Assembly (NCBI RefSeq): GCF_028583425.1
Contig: NC_072791.1
Location: 32,433,368-32,497,367, forward strand
Length of the DNA: 64,000 bases
Direction: 5' to 3'
From: Eublepharis macularius
Taxonomy: Eukaryota > Chordata > Lepidosauria > Squamata > Eublepharidae
The translations under genes were made by a program, and so were the position numbers. Below, in pieces: positions 22,101-30,001 of the stretch (the stretch's first letter is position 1; each line of letters opens with the position of its first letter). The notes below the pieces were generated by a model. That model was not told the DNA's origin, made no database searches, and saw only the letters and a list, made by a program, of their open reading frames with translations.

Positions 22101-23145
22101 ATACTACCTGAGCTTCATGTTGTTTAATGTATGCCCTAGAATTGATTATGTTCTTTTTCAGCAATTCTTCAACCCCATATTGGATCCTTGCTAATGCTAT
22201 GTCTTTGTAAACTTGTACTCATTTACCTTATGACATTGTTTATGGAAATGCCTGCCCTTGTCCTTGCCACTGATTGTATTAATCTCTCACTATGTCCTCT
22301 CAGTGAGAAAGGCGGAATATAAATAAATATCATTTCTCCCATTCATTCTGGGCCAGCCAGAGGTTGCAGCTGGCCCCCTAACCTCTGATAGGGCCACGGC
22401 ATCCCACAGCTTCCTTGCCAGGGACCTGTCTGTGTTGGGACCTGCACTGGCCATGCTTGCCTGGTCTGGTGATTCTCCCACGGCAAGACTTTGGACTCCT
22501 CTTGCACCTGTTGGACAGTGAGGAGGAGGCACTTTCAGACATCATCCTGCAGGCATCTTCTGTCATTCGTGCCACCTTGTTGATACTCATTTCTGTCCAT
22601 CCTTCCTCCTCCCTCACTTAATTTGATTCTAGATATTTATACTCTCCACTTTTCTTACAACATTGTCCTCCTCCTCCTTCACACAGCAAGCACCCTATGA
22701 GGTAGGTGAGGCCGGGAGGGCGTGATAGAACAAAGCTTTAGTGTCAGAATGGGAATTCAGACTGGGACTCTTTAACCCAGCACTCTAACCGCCAGAACCA
22801 CACCACTGGGCAGGGTAAACCCATGGTAAGAAATCATGATTTTATACTGTACCTTCTGTTAACATGCTGTCAGCTATTCCAATAACAGTGCTGATTTCCC
22901 CTTCTTCTGTGGATTCTGAAAAACAAAATTCTAATGATTTATAGGAAAATTAATAAAATCCAATGAAATCTAAAGAAAAGACACAAAACCAGTGTTCTCC
23001 TTTTTGTAGCTGAATTCCAGAACTAAAACTTTTATCTTGTTTCCCTCTAGGAGGTGATCTGAGTGAAGAAGATATGCTTCAAGCAGCCATGAATATGTCC
23101 TTGGAAACTGTTAGAAACAGCTTGAATACAGAAGAAAAGAAATGA
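1145..23145 (+). CDS. ATXN3: ataxin-3 (Josephin-domain deubiquitinase), complete, 11 coding exons
   Basis: Ataxin-3 is a cysteine protease that trims ubiquitin chains and works with VCP/p97 in protein quality control, in cytosol and nucleus. The exons join 1145-1168, 6224-6388, 9254-9298, 10861-10946, 11469-11535, 13172-13259, 13549-13681, 16253-16428, 17745-17868, 19770-19855 and 23051-23145. All junctions are GT-AG and the total is 1089 nt, 362 residues plus stop. The Josephin domain (about 1-182) keeps the catalytic triad Cys14, His119 and Asn134 at human numbering. UIM1 (about 227-246) and UIM2 (about 247-266) follow, then a basic VCP-binding patch (four Arg, 294-297), a very short Gln-rich stretch (304-312, QQHLHQQCQ), and UIM3 (about 334-354). 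The exon 2-7 lengths equal those I recall for human. The long glutamine run of human ataxin-3 is absent. Identification is very secure. Confidence 0.97.
2878..2990 (-). repeat. tRNA-derived SINE, fragment
   Basis: The reversed head and body are recognisable by ctgagagagactgg, agtcacccag and gggatttgaatcc. The same blocks occur at 22680-22808, 43155-43275 and 56937-57045. Confidence 0.6.
3299..3403. repeat. 60-bp tandem duplication (1.75 copies)
   Basis: The sequence repeats with period 60 and no visible mismatch across the overlap. The unit is itself built from shorter gcatgtgattgcatagt and gattgcatag blocks. It lies in ATXN3 intron 1. Confidence 0.9.
4505..5490 (-). mobile_element. L2-clade LINE, 3' end, family A
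   Basis: The reverse complement reads into the C-terminal RT region (DYCNALYMGLP-like), a VQNAVARL-like block, and a 3'UTR ending ctgagtctcagt-type. It matches copies at 21405-22331, 44184-45935 and 62250-63510. It is 5' truncated, with several stops. A Sauria SINE interrupts it at 5491. Confidence 0.75.
5491..5747 (+). repeat. Sauria-type SINE inserted in an L2-clade LINE
   Basis: It starts gagagccagtttggtgtaat and ends ggtggtatataaatcgaatg plus (tta)n. LINE sequence resumes right after it (gagtctgcaagggtc, the reverse of the block before the SINE in other copies). Confidence 0.85.
5748..5890 (-). mobile_element. L2-clade LINE, continuation beyond the SINE
   Basis: The reverse complement continues family A upstream of the block found before 5491. 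The outer boundary is uncertain. Confidence 0.5.
6224..6388 (+). CDS. ATXN3: ATXN3 coding exon 2 (catalytic cysteine)
   Basis: This 165-nt, phase-0 exon encodes residues 9-63. It starts QEGSLCAQHC, and its first Cys is the catalytic Cys14 of the Josephin domain. The acceptor is ttcatcag and the donor gtaaca. Confidence 0.97.
7690..8490 (+). mobile_element. L2-clade LINE, family B, decayed
   Basis: It contains an RT motif C remnant (cagatgacacccagctctat, YADDTQLY-like in register) and further on a LDYCTALYVGLPLKTTQKLQ-like block, as in the intact copy at 34708-36042. The 3' tail ends with tattttaataaa. The reading frame is broken many times. Confidence 0.75.
8556..8605 (+). repeat. tRNA-derived SINE head fragment
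   Basis: Reads gagcatggctcaatggcaga ... catctgctttgcat, the 5' tRNA-like head of the family seen at 47408 and 50700. A short (GCCA)n run follows at 8609-8630. Confidence 0.55.
9254..9298 (+). CDS. ATXN3: ATXN3 coding exon 3
   Basis: This 45-nt exon encodes QPSGNMDDSGFFSIQ of the Josephin domain, identical to the human residues I recall. The flanks are aacag and gtaagt. Confidence 0.96.
9299..10860. other. ATXN3: ATXN3 intron 3
   Basis: Unique-looking AT-rich sequence. Only a faint palindromic-MITE trace at 10016-10085. Confidence 0.6.
10861..10946 (+). CDS. ATXN3: ATXN3 coding exon 4
   Basis: This 86-nt exon encodes the VISNALKVWGLELILFNSPE region of the Josephin domain. The acceptor is tttgacag and the donor gtaaga. 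The last codon is split after two bases. Confidence 0.96.
10997..11020. repeat. (GA)n short microsatellite
   Basis: An interrupted gagaga run in ATXN3 intron 4. Confidence 0.8.
11469..11535 (+). CDS. ATXN3: ATXN3 coding exon 5 (catalytic histidine)
   Basis: This 67-nt exon encodes NERSFICNYKEHWFTVRKLG and neighbours. The His of KEHW is residue 119 of the catalytic triad. The flanks are tttcag and gtgaca. Confidence 0.96.
11536..13171. other. ATXN3: ATXN3 intron 5
   Basis: Starts with the unassigned repeat 11540-11826. A MITE trace lies at 12333-12410. Nothing else is recognised. Confidence 0.55.
11540..11826. repeat. unassigned dispersed repeat
   Basis: It ends in gagatccaacccc and shares the ggatccaaccc-type edge and G/A-rich body with 31435-31890, 50940-51075 and 54660-55065. 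It may be a short non-autonomous DNA element. The boundaries are approximate. Confidence 0.35.
13172..13259 (+). CDS. ATXN3: ATXN3 coding exon 6 (catalytic asparagine)
   Basis: This 88-nt exon starts WFNLNSLLTGPELISDTYLA. The second Asn of WFNLN is residue 134 of the triad. The acceptor is attacag and the donor gtaagg. Confidence 0.96.
13549..13681 (+). CDS. ATXN3: ATXN3 coding exon 7
   Basis: This 133-nt exon encodes the end of the Josephin domain (YSIFVVKGDLPDCEADQLLQ) and the start of the linker, which reads EDTLQARDQ where human has EELAQLKEQ. The flanks are cctcag and gtaagg. Confidence 0.96.
13931..14875. mobile_element. probable solo LTR (fossil retroelement), family unassigned
   Basis: This 945-bp, C/T-rich block begins TGTCAGG and ends GGACA (TG...CA). 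It is flanked by a 5-bp near-duplication (gccgc on the left, gccgt on the right) and differs sharply in composition from the AT-rich intron around it. No internal coding part is seen, which suggests recombination down to a single LTR. Strand and family (gypsy-like or endogenous retrovirus) are not determined, and age looks moderate to old. It could instead be another GC-rich repeat. Confidence 0.5.
14876..16252. other. ATXN3: ATXN3 intron 7, part after the LTR
   Basis: One CR1-related fragment (15147-15420). The rest is unassigned. Confidence 0.5.
15147..15420 (-). mobile_element. CR1-related LINE 3' end
   Basis: Contains the reversed block agccagtggtctatctagtccagcatcc and ttcacacagtggcc, as in the CR1 copy at 20671. 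It is degenerate and ends are approximate. Confidence 0.55.
16253..16428 (+). CDS. ATXN3: ATXN3 coding exon 8 (UIM1 and UIM2)
   Basis: This 176-nt exon, three codons longer than human, carries both tandem ubiquitin-interacting motifs. These are the LDEDEENFQKALALSRQEID segment followed by EEADLRRAIQLSMQ, each with the A-x-x-x-S core. The extra residues lie in the linker before UIM1. Confidence 0.96.
16520..16625. repeat. palindromic MITE-like repeat, degraded
   Basis: Shows taagtagactta, ggatttcagtgggtaactct and aactctgcataggattgcat, the same family as the clearer copy at 42784-42869. Related traces lie at 10016-10085, 12333-12410 and 17915-18005. Confidence 0.45.
16775..16972 (+). repeat. 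tRNA-derived SINE (ggcagcttcatgt-ending family)
   Basis: Recognised by gcagaaggtcctgg, aaaaggatcaggtag, ccagtcagaatagacaacac and an end ggcagcttcatgtatg. Confidence 0.75.
16973..17744. other. ATXN3: ATXN3 intron 8, right part
   Basis: 17285-17640 has repeat-like composition (ttataccacttttcagccaa opens it) but I cannot name a family. No exon is seen. Confidence 0.4.
17745..17868 (+). CDS. ATXN3: ATXN3 coding exon 9 (VCP-binding patch)
   Basis: This 124-nt exon (about 97 nt in human) encodes a divergent linker and then the conserved SEELRRRRQAYFEK. The four Arg (294-297) correspond to the human RKRR VCP-binding and nuclear-import patch. The acceptor is tttag and the donor gtaata. Confidence 0.93.
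18840..19045 (+). mobile_element. CR1 LINE fragment (ORF2)
   Basis: A short frame reads DLGSTVDHKLNTWQSDTAAN and VVVCINKTIQ, matching CR1 ORF2. A second piece of the same LINE follows after a SINE at 19430. Confidence 0.6.
19168..19372 (+). repeat. tRNA-derived SINE, between CR1 pieces
   Basis: Has ggctgtggctcacac, cagttaaaagaatcaggtag, gaaagacctctgcttgagac and the end aaggcaggttcatgtg. Confidence 0.7.
19430..19612. mobile_element. CR1 (+) fragment joined to L2-clade (-) fragment
   Basis: 19430-19500 reads ENNVNQLEQVERRATKIF, a CR1 ORF2 block, on +. From about 19505 the reverse strand reads AAVVRSAFCQLRL-like L2 sequence. The junction is abrupt. Confidence 0.55.
19770..19855 (+). CDS. ATXN3: ATXN3 coding exon 10 (vestigial polyQ region)
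   Basis: This 86-nt exon corresponds to the human exon with the CAG repeat. It encodes QQHLHQQCQ and then a Ser/Thr-rich linker, so no glutamine run exceeds two residues. The acceptor is ctttcag and the donor gtatta. Frame is kept into exon 11. Confidence 0.93.
20671..21266 (-). mobile_element. CR1 LINE, 3' end
   Basis: Reverse-strand ORF (21248-20889) reads LGLFSLEKRRLRGDMIEVYK and on to RVINTWNSLPQEVVAATSIA, the typical CR1 ORF2 C-terminus. A 3'UTR follows, with a run of cataagaa units at the 20671 end. It is 5' truncated and the frame stays open for 119 codons. Confidence 0.85.
21405..22331 (+). mobile_element. L2-clade LINE, 3' end, family A
   Basis: The frame 21406-22035 holds DCNALYSGLPSKLTRRLQLV, QNAAAQLLAGASRNLNITPV and LQSLHWLPISYRAQFKVLVI, then a 3'UTR ending cagtgagaaaggcggaatat plus aaataaat. 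It is 5' truncated. Confidence 0.85.
22625..22808 (-). repeat. tRNA-derived SINE
   Basis: The reversed body has gaggtaggtgaggc and the reversed head ends with actctaaccgccagaaccac. Confidence 0.6.
23051..23145 (+). CDS. ATXN3: ATXN3 coding exon 11 (UIM3) and stop
   Basis: It encodes GDLSEEDMLQAAMNMSLETV and the C-terminal tail ending EEKK, then TGA at 23143-23145. This is the UIM3-containing isoform end. Confidence 0.95.
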
Positions 23146-24139
23146 CACAAATACCTATTTTTATTCTATGTGAACACTAAATCCTGGATGAATCCTGTGT
23201 GGATGGTGTAGAGAGTAGGGTTCATTTCACTGATGTACCAAAGCAGGATATAGCCCTAAAAGGTATGAGGTTAAGAATCAGAATGAAAAGGCAGCCTGCA
23301 TATAACAAAAACAAAATCTTACCAATGTAAAGGTTTTAGCTTTGCTCTTATGGTAACTTCTAATCAAGTTGATATAATTTTACCTCACATGAGCAAAGAG
23401 GCCACACTTTGTCATAAAATCTCATCCATCACCTTCATCACCAATTGGCGCTTGGGAGCAGTTGTGATATCTGCAGATACTTGTACTGGGTTGTGTGTGT
23501 TTATATGTGTGTGTGTTTCCAGAGCAAGATAAATCCACTACTGTAGCTCCTTAGCCATCGCCCTGAGGTCCTTGAGTTAGGCTAGCACTGGGCAAGGTTG
23601 TGTGACACGGAAAACTTCACAGACTTGCTTGTATGCTTACAAGGCATTGCAAAGAGTTCCTGTGCGCTCCAAATAGTTTAGAGCAAGGGATACAATTTGC
23701 CATTAACTATTGCTATCTTTTGGTTACTGTGTAATGTAACTTAACAGAATATTAATTTAGTAATTTTTTTAAAGGGGGGAAATAATTCAAAATTTGTTTA
23801 CCATATTTGCAGAAAAACACAAGGTCTGTTTTAAGCACTGGATCCAATCGGTTAAGGGCATTTGGGCACTCTTTAGGGACTGCAAACTGATACATCCATT
23901 CATCTGGCCTAATGATAAGGCCAGAGTTTTCTTCTTTTCCAAGAATACATTTTTTAAAAGAATACTCTTTCCACTAAATTCTGGGCAATCCTGGCCTGGG
24001 TGAACTAGTATGACTGCAGGTACTGAGGGAATATGTGTGATCAACTCCTTTGGGGGAGGGTATGGGGATTGTTTTCTGGTTATTTTGTGACCTCTTCATT
24101 CCCATGTTACTACAAGTATTAAAGTTGGTGATAAATATA

Positions 24140-24312
24140 TGAAGCTGACTTAGCTATTAGCCCATCTAGTACCATGCTGCTGATTGCCAGCCGTTCTCCA
24201 AAGTCTCAAGCAAGGATCTTTCCTTGTTCTGCTACCAGAAAGATTGTAGGTTGGAGATGCTGGGGATTGAACCTGGGACCTTCTGCATGCAAAGCTGGTG
24301 CTATAGGCCCTC
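24140..24312 (-). repeat. tRNA-derived SINE inside the ATXN3 3'UTR
   Basis: Reversed copy with gagatgctggggattgaacc, gggaccttctgcatgcaaag and gctatag, the complement of the SINE head. It lies between the ATXN3 stop and the last AATAAA signals. Confidence 0.75.
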
Positions 24313-26817
24313 CCAATATTCTGAGGTCTGTTAGGAGTGAGAAAGATAAGAAAATATTTGGATGCCATGAGTTCATTGTTATATTCATCATCACCTGCGA
24401 TCTGAAATGAACTCTACACTGGTTGCTTATATGTAAAGAATGAATATTTCACAAATGGATGAATGTGTGTGGACGTGTATTCTGTCAGATGTTACTGAAT
24501 GTCTCCTACTTGTTAGAATATTGCAGCTTTTCATGAATGGCCTTTGTTTGTGCACCTTACAGATTTTTCTATAACTTCTGTTAATTGAGGAAAATTGGGG
24601 AGCAAAACTTTGCAAGCGAAGTTCATTCTGTTGATTGACTTACTACAAGATTACTATGACAGGACGTTCAAATCTGGCATTCTCTGTTACAAGAACCGTT
24701 TTAAGTGTTTTTGTAATTGGTGCTTTAAGCATACGTTCTGTTTACATATGTACTTTTTATGGCTATGGTGTTGGATGGTTTACAGTGTTTAAACTGTATT
24801 GTGCTTGAAGCTTATGCATTTATCAGAAAGCCCAAGGGAGGGGGGAAATTGTAGTAAAACCTACACATTGATTTGTGTGCTAACTTGTTTCAAAATTACA
24901 ATACTTCTCATCCTCTTGACGTTTCACCCTGTGTGCTGAATGATAACTAACTGTATGCAAGTATGTGGTGTGTTAATGAATAACATGATGCAAAAAAACC
25001 CGCTTGGATTTTGATAACATTTGTTTACAATAACGTTCTTTTTAGATGGCTTGATTTCTAGAACAACTACAGACAAGAGCCAAATATCATGTACCTTTAC
25101 TTGCGTGTTCCAGTGATTCTTGACTTTTATGAAACTTTGCCTAAGTACGGGCAATGGGACTTGGCCCTGAAATGAGCACTGTTTTTAAAAATGCACCAAC
25201 CGTTACTGTTTCCATATACCGAAGGCAGCACTGTTAGACCCTTCAGAATGTACTTAATTAACTGCAGAAAAGCATCTTGCCAAACTTAGTGCACTGCCAC
25301 TGCTTTTGAACAGTCTGCAGCAGTAATTATGTAAAGCTATCTGGATTTATTTTGTTTTTGCTTGTAAGCCATTACTTGAAAATAAGCCGCAAAGGGATTT
25401 ATATAAAGCATGACATAAAAGCATACCAATCTGTAAAAATCAAAATTGTATGTTTTTTTTTCCTTTGTACTTTTCTGATAAACATTCTTTTGAACAATCT
25501 AAATCTGAACTGATACAGGGACACTTTTCAAATATTTTTGTATTTAAATGCAGATACCCAAGTACAAAGGCATACATATAGCATACCAATGACAAAAGTT
25601 ATGCAGTTTTCAAGAATGACCTCTACTTTAAAATGCACTTAAGTGGGCGTGGATGCGATCCCTGCTTCTATGTATTTTGTAGGGTAAGGCTATCTTTTAA
25701 AATGTGTGCATGCTACAGAACTGATGTAGTACACGTCCTTCTGCAACCTTTATTTTGAAGTACAAGTGACTTCCTTTCTGTATGGAGAAGGGTTTGCAAC
25801 CCCTTATCAATGCTCCATCACCACAACCCCCAAATAGAGACTGTAGTCATGGAATGCCACGAAGACCATATTGCTTAGTTTTGAGAATCTTGTTTGAATC
25901 ATTTTCCATGACCTTTTACTTTAATTTGTTTACCAGCCATGCCTATGCAATTTCTCCCACCTCAGCTACTTGAGAGTAGCGTAATTCCATTATTGAAATC
26001 TTGACGCGACCCAAACATGGGAAGGACTTTCCTTATTTCTTTATGCTCACTACATAGTCTGACTGCAGCATCTGAAGAATGCAGAACCCTATTCTGATGG
26101 GAAAAATAGAATAGTATAGATACAGATGACTGGTTTGATTATTTTTAAAAAGTCTAATTACAAGGATATGTTTCTAGGTTACTTGGCCCTTCATAACTAT
26201 ACCGTGTGGGAACACTAGAATTTCCTTGATCAGAACTTTTTGCTTTACCTATTTTCACTCAATTCAGTCAAGTGGCTTTGTGGATCTGTGTTTCAGCCAT
26301 AACAGCATTTATTACCTTTCAGTCCAGGATTATATCAACGGTGCATCTATGATGCAAGGGGTATTTTTGTGACCATGGAAGAGCTGTCACTGGGCAAACT
26401 CCAGCTCACCCTTGGCTCATTGATACTGAAGGTGCATATGGCTCTCCTGTATGGGCCTGCTGAAGATAATCAAGTGTTTGAAGTGAGGGGAAACTGTTGG
26501 TTCTTATTGAAAGAACTGAAGAAATAACAAAAATGAGCCAAGTAAAGACAGAACAATCTTTTGTGTGAATTAAGTCCATAGATGAATGCATAGCATGCTG
26601 GGAAATAAAACAGACTTTTTTTTATTTGTAAACACCAAAGCAAGACTGAGTAGACACCTTTAAATTTTCCCCAGTGAAGACACATAATTTGCAATTTTTA
26701 AGGGTGAAGATATGCCTGTCTTCCTAGAAGCAATCAGTCTGCACTAATCCTGTTATTTTGGTATGCATGCCTTTCTTAACCAGAATTTGACATTGTTAAT
26801 TATGAATTTGTTTTGTA

Positions 26818-26823
26818 AATAAA
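26818..26823 (+). terminator. ATXN3: AATAAA polyadenylation signal, ATXN3 candidate 1
   Basis: Canonical AATAAA after long repeat-free sequence. A weaker additional AATAAA lies at 26604-26609. Confidence 0.5.
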
Positions 26824-27026
26824 GTTCTACTATTTTAAATCCTGTTGCTAACAGAAAACATCTTCCAGAGCTCAAATACTGTGATACTGGCAGTATGAAA
26901 GAAGACGTGCTGATCTTTATTATGCCGGCTCGATTAGTGCAAGGAACAGGACTTCCCTTCTGAGGGGAAAAAAAAGGAGTATTTGATTATGCTTTGTAAA
27001 CATTTCTCTTTACGAATGAGAGAATG

Positions 27027-27032
27027 AATAAA
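27027..27032 (+). terminator. ATXN3: AATAAA polyadenylation signal, ATXN3 candidate 2
   Basis: Canonical AATAAA 204 bp past the first candidate. It is the last one before the sequence character changes toward intergenic repeats. Confidence 0.5.
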
Positions 27033-28035
27033 GTTAATTCCTGTAGGTTTTGACCACAATGTAAATTGTCTAATTGGGTTACTTTCCACAAGGACAAGAC
27101 TTGCTTCCATCTGTATTTCTGCTTTTAAATATTTTAAAGGATTTCACGCGGTAAAAATGCTAGTATACAGATGCTGAAATATTTGCTTCAGTACAGAATA
27201 CAAGACATCTTTCTTGACTAGAATTTCTGATAGGTGGCAGTGTTGCTATGTAGCAGCAGAAATTGGGGGGTTATCTTGGAGACTATTTTAGCATGAGTTT
27301 TATGCTTCTCGATTAGAGTTTTTCGTCTTTTGACTTGGGACCCATGTGGCATTTTGCCCCCTGTATATTGCTGCCTTGCTGCTTTCTAATAGTGTTCCTT
27401 CAGATCTTTACTGCCACCGAAGGCGATAGTAGTATGACAGAATGGTCAACGCATGGGGGTGGCTGTGTGGTAAAAAAGGATCCCTTTATTGTAGAGGGAA
27501 AAGGTGTATTACCTAACTAGAAATAATTTATAAGTACATATTCATGTAAACAGTTTCAGAATAAGTTTTGGTTTCAAAATTAGGTATAGATCTTTAAATG
27601 TTTATACACAGATCCAGTCACAAAGCCTAATTTTCCACACAGTTTCCATAGGCCAAAAATATCCCCAAAGGAGAAGAACATGGAATTCTTTGAGTGCCTA
27701 AAAGTCCACTTGCCACATAGGCTGATTTCATCCATAAAGAAAACAGTGTTTCAGCAACACAATAACTCTATGTTCTCATATACACACATGGACTAACTGG
27801 ACTCTTCCCTCAGATCCATTTTGACTTATCTGTAGTTCACTCTGCCCTCCAGGATACAGTTACCAGCCAGTCACAACAACACACATCGCTCACCTCTCTG
27901 CCCCCCCCTCCTTTTTGCTTTAGAGACTTACATTTTAAACCACAGCAACACACATTCAAAACTCCATATTAATTAGCAGAAATAAAATACACAAATGATT
28001 TACATGGGAAAACATTAAAGCTCACAGATTTCCAT

Positions 28036-28170
28036 AGTTTATTTCATTTTTACCTGCCTTCCTCTCCACTGGGGAACCAAACAACTTACCTTGTTCTCCT
28101 CACTTCCATTTTATCCCCATAGCAACAGTGTGAAGTCACCCATGTGCGAGGTGTTAATAGCCCATGTTTC
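28036..28170 (-). repeat. tRNA-derived SINE, partial
   Basis: Has tacctgccttcctctccact, the reversed tail, and attttatccccatagcaaca. The head is lost. Confidence 0.45.
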
Positions 28171-28254
28171 CACGGCAGAGTGGGTTATGTGGTGGGTGCA
28201 ATGATAAGTGTAGGTACAACTCATAGGTTTTTGCCGATTGAATCTAAAATGAAA

Positions 28255-28503
28255 CATTGCATACATGAACTTGCCCTATACTGAGTTCACACCACTGGTC
28301 TATCAAGGCCGGTATCGTTTACTGCGAGATTTGAGTTCAGTAGCACCTTACTGCGTATTGTACCTGGCAGCCGCAATACGGAGCTCCCGAGATCTTTTAC
28401 ATCACCTACTACCTGATTGTTTTAAAACTAGAGATGCATGGATTTAACATGGGACCTGCTCCATGCAAAGCAGATACTCTGTCACTACACCCCCCCCCCC
28501 CGC
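28255..28503 (-). repeat. tRNA-derived SINE ending in poly-C
   Basis: The reversed copy has ggtctatcaaggcc, cgagatcttttacatcacct and gggacctgctccatgcaaag, then a poly-C run. A hAT element is inserted just past it. Confidence 0.6.
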
Positions 28504-28511
28504 ATTGCTGA

Positions 28512-28730
28512 TAGGGATACCAGGTCCAGGTTGGGAAATTCCTGGAGATTTGGGGGGTGGAGTCTAGAAAGGGTGGGGTTTGGGGAGGGGACAAGCCTCA
28601 GTGGGGTATAATGCCATAGGGTTCACCCTTCAGAGCAGTCATTTTCTCCAGGAGAACTGGTCTCTGTTGCCTGGAGATCAGTTGTAATTCTGGGAGATCT
28701 CCAGCCACTACCTGGAGGCTGGCAACCCTA
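28512..28730. mobile_element. non-autonomous hAT-type DNA transposon, 219 bp
   Basis: Ends are imperfect inverted repeats, TAGGGATACC on the left and the complement of TAGGGTTGCC on the right. The element is flanked by an exact 8-bp target duplication, ATTGCTGA (28504-28511 and 28731-28738). Eight-bp duplications and TAGGG ends are hAT features. There is no transposase. A truncated relative starts at 38579. Confidence 0.85.
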
Positions 28731-29084
28731 ATTGCTGAAGTAGAGCTCCTTGAGAAGAGACCTAAACACTGTGCTGCAGTTGCGTTGTTTGTACAGGCTG
28801 TATCCGCACCAGTTATCTACCCTGAGTTCAATGCTTTTGGGAAGCAATTTTCTCTCTCCCCCGTTTCCCCACAGCATCACGGTGTATTTATACACCTCTG
28901 GGATTCCCCCTGGCTTTTTCAGAGTCCAGTGCAAAGAGAGACGGGGCGGAGAAATTACTCTGTGAGTGCGGTACTCAGGGAAGACGTCTGAATTTTTCTC
29001 TTATGGACTAAATCAGATTGCGCCAAGTGAACTCAATTTCTGTAAATTAGCCGAAAAGAAGGAATGATCCAAATGGGATCCCCT

Positions 29085-29330
29085 TTATTTATTTATACAG
29101 TGCGAGTCAGTAAAGCCAATTTCAATAAACAATGCAATAGGGTATATAAATGCAAATCTACAAAGATTTAAAACCAGCAGAAATCCAATATAGAGTTGAT
29201 GCTGAAACAGAGCATAAGCAATTCTAAGGCTGACATAACACAACGACCCAGTAGGATCATTCTTCAAGCAACAGATAGTACACAGTAGCAAACAGCAATA
29301 AAGGCAGTGCTCCCTGTCGCTTTACTGATG
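29085..29330 (-). mobile_element. L2-clade LINE 3'UTR, family A
   Basis: Shares aaaaccagcagaaatc, aacagagcataagcaattct and cccagtaggatcattctt with 4530-4860. It ends about 50 bp before the TRIP11 CpG-rich region. Confidence 0.65.
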
Positions 29331-29379
29331 CTTCTCTTTACAGACCGCTTCCTTACAGCATCACGATGGGTAGAGGGCG

Positions 29380-29859
29380 GAAATCGTTTCTCAATGAGCA
29401 AAAGTTACCTGCTTGGTCTCGAGGCGAATCAGTTCCCAGTAGAGAGGCTCGGCCCATACACCCGCCTTCCCCGCAGCCTTATTGCAAGGGGCCTGGAGCC
29501 CTGCCTGGGCGAGCCTCGGCCTCCTGCATCCCGTCTTACCTTGCTCTCTTGTCCACGTCCCTGAGCGGCCGAGAGGCGCTCTAGCCGCTCGCGCTCTATG
29601 GTACTCCGGGAAGTGTCATGGCGGCCGTCGAGGTGGCAGCAGAACCCGGAGCCGCCGCAGCTGACTGAGGAGACTCTCCGCGCTGGCTTCGCCCTCCCGA
29701 TAACACCCTTTGCCGGTTCTTTCTATTGCGGCCGCTGGGCCAGAGATCGAACCGGGCTTCGGTGGGGGAAGCGGCGCCGAGGAGAGCCGGGGAGGGGCTG
29801 CTGCTGTCCTTGCGACTCCCTTAAATATCCGTCCCGTGTTGTGCCAACTGCCAGCCGCG
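29380..29859 (+). promoter_or_regulatory. TRIP11: TRIP11 promoter and 5'UTR, CpG-rich
   Basis: CpG-rich sequence runs from about 29380 through exon 1 to about 30020. An ETS-like ccgggaagtg (29606-29615) is followed by a YY1-type catggcggc near 29617, a pair common at housekeeping gene starts. That motif also opens a 16-codon, Ala-rich upstream ORF at 29618-29668. No TATA box is seen. Confidence 0.65.
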
Positions 29860-30001
29860 ATGGCGTCGTGGTTGGGGGGCCTGGGCGCGGGCCTGGGCCA
29901 GTCGCTGGTGGGCCAGGTGGGGGGCAGCCTGTCCACTCTCACGGGGCAGATTTCTAGCTTCACCAAGGATATGCTGTTGGAAGGCACGGAGGAGGTAGGA
30001 G
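29860..30001 (+). CDS. TRIP11: TRIP11 coding exon 1 (ALPS motif)
   Basis: Encodes [20 protein letters not shown] and on to EGTEEVG, the lipid-packing-sensor helix. The donor gtaaga at 30002 was chosen over gtagga at 29995. Only the later site keeps exon 2 in frame and yields LRSE-NERLKK as in human. Confidence 0.95.

Larger units (their letters stand above)
19856..23050. other. ATXN3: ATXN3 intron 10
   Basis: CR1 (-), L2-clade (+) and a SINE (-) are embedded in GC-richer unassigned sequence (20150-20670, 21267-21404, 22332-22624). Those three flanks may be parts of one older element. Confidence 0.4.
23146..27050 (+). other. ATXN3: ATXN3 3'UTR (about 3.9 kb)
   Basis: This AT-rich, mostly repeat-free stretch follows the ATXN3 stop and ends at two AATAAA signals (26818 and 27027). 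A long 3'UTR is typical of vertebrate ATXN3. A reversed tRNA SINE lies at 24140-24312 and would be part of the mRNA. No coding potential is seen. The true 3' end needs transcript data. Confidence 0.65.
27051..29379. other. ATXN3-TRIP11 intergenic region
   Basis: About 2.3 kb. 27051-28035 shows no gene or named repeat. The rest holds SINEs, the hAT element at 28512 and an L2-clade tail at 29085. No exon is seen. Confidence 0.6.

Noticed and set aside
29994-29999. alternative TRIP11 exon 1 donor (gtagga at 29995)
   Set aside because: Its use would shift exon 2 into a frame with an early stop; gtaaga at 30002 keeps the conserved LRSE-NERLKK reading.
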